Source: JBKHDT01 sp046541195
Lineage (GTDB): Bacteria > Pseudomonadota > Gammaproteobacteria > Halothiobacillales > Halothiobacillaceae
Length of the DNA stretch: 13,881 nt
Direction of reading: 5' to 3'
NCBI GenBank assembly: GCA_046541195.1
Contig: JBKHDT010000061.1
Coordinates: forward strand, 1-13,881
In this document: one piece after another, positions 6,297 to 12,200 of the stretch
Layout of the letters: every line of letters begins with the position of its first letter
How positions within the stretch are numbered: the first letter of the stretch is position 1
Position numbers and translations under genes: made by a program
Notes under the pieces: model-generated
What the model was told of the DNA's origin: nothing
The model's database searches: none
The model's input: only the letters and a program-made list of their open reading frames with translations

Positions 6297-9200
6297 CTAC
6301 AGGAGGAAATCCCAGTCCGTGGGATTGAGTTGCATTGCGGCCAGTTCGTCCGAGTAAACAAAACCGCCGGCAATGTCCTCAATCGCCATGCCACCATTGA
6401 GCTGCTCCAGCCAGTAGGTCATGCCCCCTTCATCTGAGGCACGGCCCAGGAAGTGCGTGTACAGGCTTTCGATCTGATCCTCTGCCGGGAGATCCTCAAA
6501 CTCCTGGCCTTCGGCACTGGTCTTTTCCACCGACCGCAAAAAGCTCATGGCGATACTGCCGAGCGACTGGCCTGCCGCCGCTTCGCCCGACCAGTACTGG
6601 AAACCGCCAAGCTCCGGCTGCCGGTCCAGCACTTGCCAATACAGGGTGGCAATCAGGCTCAGCTCGTTGCTGTTCTCGATCTCGTAATCCTGGTTGCTGA
6701 AGCGGATCAGTTCGGCGTTGATCAGGGTGTCCTGCATCTCGGGATCGGTGCGGGAGGTGACGATGGTCTTGCCGTGATCGCGGGTGATCACGTAGTCCTC
6801 AATTTGTCCCTCGTAAGTGATCACGTCGGTATCCTTGCCACCGTGCAGCAGGTTGTGGCCCGTACCGCCAAACAGGGTGTCATTGCCGTCACCCCCAAAC
6901 AGCCGATCATCCCCGCCCTTGGAGCCGATGGTGTCATCGCCGGCGCCGCCATGCAGGATGTCGTCGTCCGCACCCAGGACGATGTATTGCGCCGCGTCGT
7001 CCCCGATGACGAAGTTGCGCCCTTCACCGCCCTCGACCTGGACCGCGCCGATGACAATGGCGAATTCAACCTTGTCGAACTGCAGCACGGTGCCCGAGGG
7101 CAGGTCACGCGCGTCCATGACCAGCGCTTCCTGGCGCTGGGGGTGGTCGGCATCGTCTTCACCCGTGCCGGTCGCACCGGTCACCAGAATGGGCTGGTCC
7201 GGCACGGTACCCGTGGACTCAAAGGTGAGCGTGCGCACGGTGACTTCCTTTTCGTCCTGGACCGTCGGTACGTAGCTGTCGATTCCGGCCTCGAGGATTT
7301 CGTCGAAAACCGTCTCTTCCTCGATCTTGGGATTGGAGGCGGCAATGAGCAGTTCACGCAGGGTGCCGGCGCTGCCGCCGGTCACCCCCTGAGAGGTAAT
7401 GCCCACGCCCACCGGCAGGCTAGCCTGCACCAGCGTGTCGCCATCCTCCTCCGTCACTAGGGGGATGTCGGCCAGGGGCGTGGTATCGATCTCATCTTCA
7501 CGATCGTCGGTCACAATCGGCACCGAGGTGGTTGTCGTGGTCGTCCCGTCGTCACTCACAGTGGTCGTGGTGGTCACGGTCACGCCGTCTACCGTCGTGG
7601 TGGTGGTTTCTTCCTCTTCCTCTTCCGGGTCCGGCTCCGGGTCTGGTTGAGGGGTAGGCCCGGTATCTTCTGGCGTGATATTGGCTACGGGCTCAGCACT
7701 GGAAAAGGTGGCTACATCATTGCCTGCTTGATCCTGGATCGCATTGACATCATCACCGGCTGAATCGTCGCGGTATGAAACCGTCACGCTTTGTTCAGAC
7801 CTCACGGCGCTGCTCAGGGTCAGCGTGACCGTGCGGGCATTGCTGTCGACTGCGACACTATCGACTGTGACACCACTGCCATCAACCTGAACGGTGAACT
7901 GATCTGCACCAGGCAAGTTCTGATCATCCAGCGGGTTGTCATCGCTAAAGGCCATGACCAGTCTACTCCCACTGACGGTGGCGCTGTTGAACTTGGGGGC
8001 CTCATTATCTGCGGTGGTTACCGGGCCGTCTGCCAGGTTGATGGTGACGTTGGCCGGTGCCGAGGTTTGCGCGCCGCCATCGCCATCAGAAACACTAAAG
8101 GAAACGGTGCGAGTGTCGTCAGCGGGTTCACCCTGGGTGTGTTCAAACGTGATGGCACGGGTCAGGGCCTGCACGGCTTCTTTGGAAGCATCACCGTCTA
8201 GTGCAACAACTAAAGGCTGACTTCCGCTACCGCCGGTCAATGTGCCGATTTGGGTACCGCCATAACTTACATCGGCACCACTTACACCGATCTGGCCTGC
8301 ATCCGTGCCCTGGTTTTCAATACCCAGCACATCGTAAGCGGCGGAGTGGTAGCCCGTGACTTCGACGGTCAGGTTACCGCCGTCAAAGTCTTCTGAATCC
8401 ACATCTGAAATGGTGGCCACGCCCCCTGCATCGATCAGACTGGCCCCCTTGTTGGCCGTCATATCCACGCTGGTGCCATCCAGGGCACCAATAACAGGCG
8501 GGTCATTGACCGGAGTGATGATTGGTTCAAGGGTCGCTTCATTCGAGCTGGCAGTGCCGTCACTGACGCTGATGCCAAAGCTTGGATCAAAGGTTTCGCT
8601 GCCGTCATGGTGGTAGACCACCTTGCCGCCGGTGAGATCGGCGTGCGTGAAGGTGTCACCCTCGGCCATTGCGGTTCCATCCAGGCGCACTTCCCCTGTG
8701 CCGGGTGCTGTGGCGAGAGTATAGGTCAGATCCGCCAGCGCTGTATCGGGGTCACTGGCGTTCAAGTAGTCGGTGGTCAGGGTCAGCGCGCCGCCCTCGG
8801 GAAGGCTGGGGTCGTCTGCTGGGTTCAGGCTGGGCGCGCTATCCGAGGTGGTGATGCCGACGGTGGAGGCGATGGAGACGGTGGTGCTGTCCTGGCCTCC
8901 GTTGAAGTCATCCCCGTCGTCCTGCACGCCCTGCAGGGTGACCGTGCGGTTCGCACCCGTGGGGGCCTCGCTGTCATTGCGATAGGCCAGGCCGTCGAGC
9001 AGCTCCTGGAAGGCGGCCGGCGTATCTCCGCCCGACTTGCCGACCATTACGGTGGCGGTGCCGGCGCTCACAGAAACCATGTACTCGAAACCGTTGTCGG
9101 TCGTGGTGCCGCTGTTTTCGTTGGTAAGCGCGACGTCCTTGCCGTCTAGCACAACGACCTCGTCGGCTCCGTCGGCCAACCCCGTCACCTCAAACTGGAC

Positions 9201-12200
9201 CATCAAGATGTCCTGGTCGGTCTCGATCGGGTCGATGGCGCTATCGGAGAACAGGCCGACGGCGGTGCCGGTCGCCTCGTCGAAGGTGGGGTCGTCGGCC
9301 GTGGCGCTCAGCGTGGGGGCGTCGTTGACCGCGAACATCGCAATATTGAACCAGGCGGGGTCCGTAGTGGCGAGCCCGTCACTAGCGGTAATGTTGAAGC
9401 CGAGCGGATCACCAAATTCCGCCCCGTGATGCTGGTACTTGATGAGGCCGTTGACGACGTCGGCCTGCACGAAGCTATCACCCACCTCGCTCAGCACCTC
9501 GCCGGCATCGGCCACATCGTCTCCGTCGGCGTCGCGGAACAGGGTGCCCTCGGTAGGCACCGCCGAGTCCAGGGTATAGATCAGGCTGCTGTTGGGCTGT
9601 TCATCGTCTTCGGCGGAGAGATTGGTGGTCTTCAGCGTGTACAGCCCGCCTTCGTACAGATTCATGATGGACTTCGCGAACCACGTCGGTGCCGTATTGG
9701 TCGCGTCACCCACGTTGACGGTGGAGGACAGGCCGAGGGGGCTAGTGGTGTCGAACCCGCCGTTGGCGGTACCGCCGTCGTCGACGATCTTGGTGATCGT
9801 TGCCACGCGCAGTCCCTGGCTGGCCGTGTCCGCCGTGTTCTTGTAAGCCAAGCCCTCAACCAGGGCGGCGGCCTGATCGCCGTCCAGCGTGCCGTTGCTC
9901 AGGGTTACGGTGGCGATGGAATCGTTGACGCTGACGTCGTAATCGATGTTTGCGTCGCCGCCGGTGGTGCCGTTCGTGCCATCGGTGAGCGCCACGTCGG
10001 TGCCGTCGACGCTAAGAATCTCGTCCGCGCCGTCCTTCAGCCCGGACACGGTCAGGGTCAGGTCGGTCAGCTCCTGGTCGCTCTCCACCGCGCTGGCGGC
10101 GGCGCCGGAGAACAGGGTCTCGCTGCCGTCAAGCGCGGTCGGGTTTTCGCCCGTCGCGGTCAGGGTCGGGGCGTCGTTGAGCGGCGTGACGGTGAACGCG
10201 AAGGTATCCTCCGCCAGGGTCGTCGTACCGTCGCCGACCGTGAAGCTAAAGCTGTCGCTGGTGGTCTCGCTGCCGTCGTGGCGGTATTCGAGTCCGGTGT
10301 TGGCGGTATCGATGTCGTCCTGGGTGAAGGTGTCACCCTCCGCCAGGGCCTCGCCGCTGTCGACCAGGTTATTGTCGTTGGCGTCGATGAACAGGGTGCC
10401 GTTGGCCGTGACGCTGGTCAGGGTATAGGTGATATCCGTCGCTTCCGTGTCGGTGTCGTCGTAGCTCAGTTCGCTGTTTGAGAGGTCATGCACCGCGCCC
10501 TCGTCCAGGGTCGCGCCGTTGTTGTTTTCGGGCGTTGGCTCAGCGTCATCGGCATCAATGGTAACGGTGCTGGTGATGGCGGGAGAACCGGTATCGCTAC
10601 CACCGTGCTCAGTGCCGCCACTGTCTTTTATCGAAGACAACGTGATGACACGGTTCAAGGGGGTGGGCGCGGAGCTGGTGTTGTTGTACTGCAAGCCGTC
10701 CACCAGATTCTGGATGGCTTCAGCATCAGCGCCGCTGGTGTCCACCGTCACCGTGGCCGTGCCGTTACTGAAGGAGACATCGGCGCTGTAGCTGCCGACA
10801 CCGGTTGCGGTCGAATCACCAGTAATATCAAGCTCGGTACCATCAACGGTCAGGGTTTCCTTGCCGGTATCGCTCACATTGCTGATGGTAATGACCAGCT
10901 CATCCAGTGTTTGATCGGTGCCTTCACCCGTGGCGGCGCTGCTGTCGCTGAACAGTCCCACGGCCGTGCCGTCTTCCTCGCTGAATGTCGGGTCGCTGGC
11001 AGTGGCAGTCAGGGTCGGGGCGTCGTTTACCGGGGTAACGGAGAAGTTGAAGGTGCCAGTCGGTGCGGTTACACCGTCCTCCATCCCGTCTTCGACTTTG
11101 AAATCAAAGTGGTCACTGGTGGTATTGCTGCCATCGTGACGGTACTTCAACAGCTCGGCATTGATGTCGGCCTGGGTGAAGCGCGCCCCGACGGTCAGTA
11201 TCTCGCCGCTGTCGACCTGTTCGTTGTTGTTGCCATCCCGGAAGAGCGTACCGTGACTCACCGCGGGATCGCCGCTGGTATCTCCGGTAACGGTGTAGGT
11301 CAGGCTTTCATCGGCATCGTCCACGTCGGTCGCGGCGAGCATCGCCGAGGTCAACGTGACTCCACCGCCCTCCCTGGGATTAGCGCCACTGCCATCGCCG
11401 GCGCCGGTATTGATATCGACTACCGGTGCATCGTTGACCGGCACGACGGTGATTGTGGTCGTCCCGTCGACGCCCCGGGTATCGTTCACATCGACCACCG
11501 AAACGTCGGCGGTACGGGGTGTGACGCTCGGATCATCGGATGCGTTGGCGTATGTGACGGCGCGCAGGGCGAGCTGCATGTCGGCCGCGGTGGCGCCCTC
11601 CGAAGGGTCATCGGCCGAGACGGTGATGGTGTGGGTACCCTTACCGGCGACCGAGATGCCCTTATCCTTCAGCAGTGTTTCCACGTCGGCCGCGATGGTC
11701 AGGCTTTCATCGGTGTCTTCGGTGGCATTGGTCAGGTCGATCGTCATCGTCTTGATGTTGATCGACTGGTTGTCCAGGCTGGCCGTGGAGGCGGCGATGG
11801 CGACGCCGGTCTCCTGCTCGGTGTAGGTAACGGCGTGGTCGTTGCCCTCAGATTCCTCCCCGCCGACGTCGACCACCGTCGTCCACGGCACTTGCACGGT
11901 GGTAGTCGCATCCAGCGGCGCGTCATTCGTCGCCGTGGTGCGCAGGGTGACCACGTCGGTTTCGATCAGGGTCAAGTTGCCGCTCGTGGTGATCGTCTTG
12001 CCGGAAACCCCCGTCACGGTTTCGTTGGTATTGCTGCCGTTGAGCCAGACCTCCATGCCCTCGGCAACACTGTCGTTGGCCGCCTCCATGTCGAATGACG
12101 TGGCGTTGCTGATGTCGGTTTCGACGGCAACCGTGGTCTCGAAGGTCAGGCTGGAGTCCGGCTCGAGGTCCGCCAAAACGCCGCTGGCGGTGATGTTCTG

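Noticed and set aside
6300..6312. AGGAGGAAAT-like ribosome site on the + strand
   Set aside because: It lies inside the last codons of the giant gene, and the + strand frames after it have no recognisable product.
5939..6397. 152-codon open frame on the - strand spanning the intergenic region
   Set aside because: It overlaps the end of the giant gene in another frame, runs through the intrinsic terminator and the cotransporter's ribosome site, and has an Arg/Cys/Trp-rich product without motifs.
6453..7460. 335-codon open frame on the + strand
   Set aside because: Opposite the RTX and DUF4214 coding region, whose motifs are unmistakable on the - strand. The product resembles no family.
7399..7650. 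Short + strand frame coding for runs of Val and Ser
   Set aside because: It is only the complement of the Thr/Glu linker codons.
9426..10481. 351-codon open frame on the + strand
   Set aside because: Opposite superrepeat copies 2 and 3. Its apparent internal repetition mirrors the - strand repeats, and there is no motif or convincing ribosome site.
8010..11372. Base-composition patches within the stalk as a sign of horizontal transfer
   Set aside because: Two 120-base samples counted by hand gave about 60% G+C (10561-10680) and 68% (9961-10080). The difference is small and could reflect amino-acid content alone.
10488..12098. 536-codon open frame on the + strand
   Set aside because: It lies wholly opposite the superrepeat stalk. 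Its Gly/Val/Asp/Arg-rich product is what the complement of an Asp/Thr/Gly repeat gives, it shows no recognisable domain, and the - strand gene has clear domains throughout.
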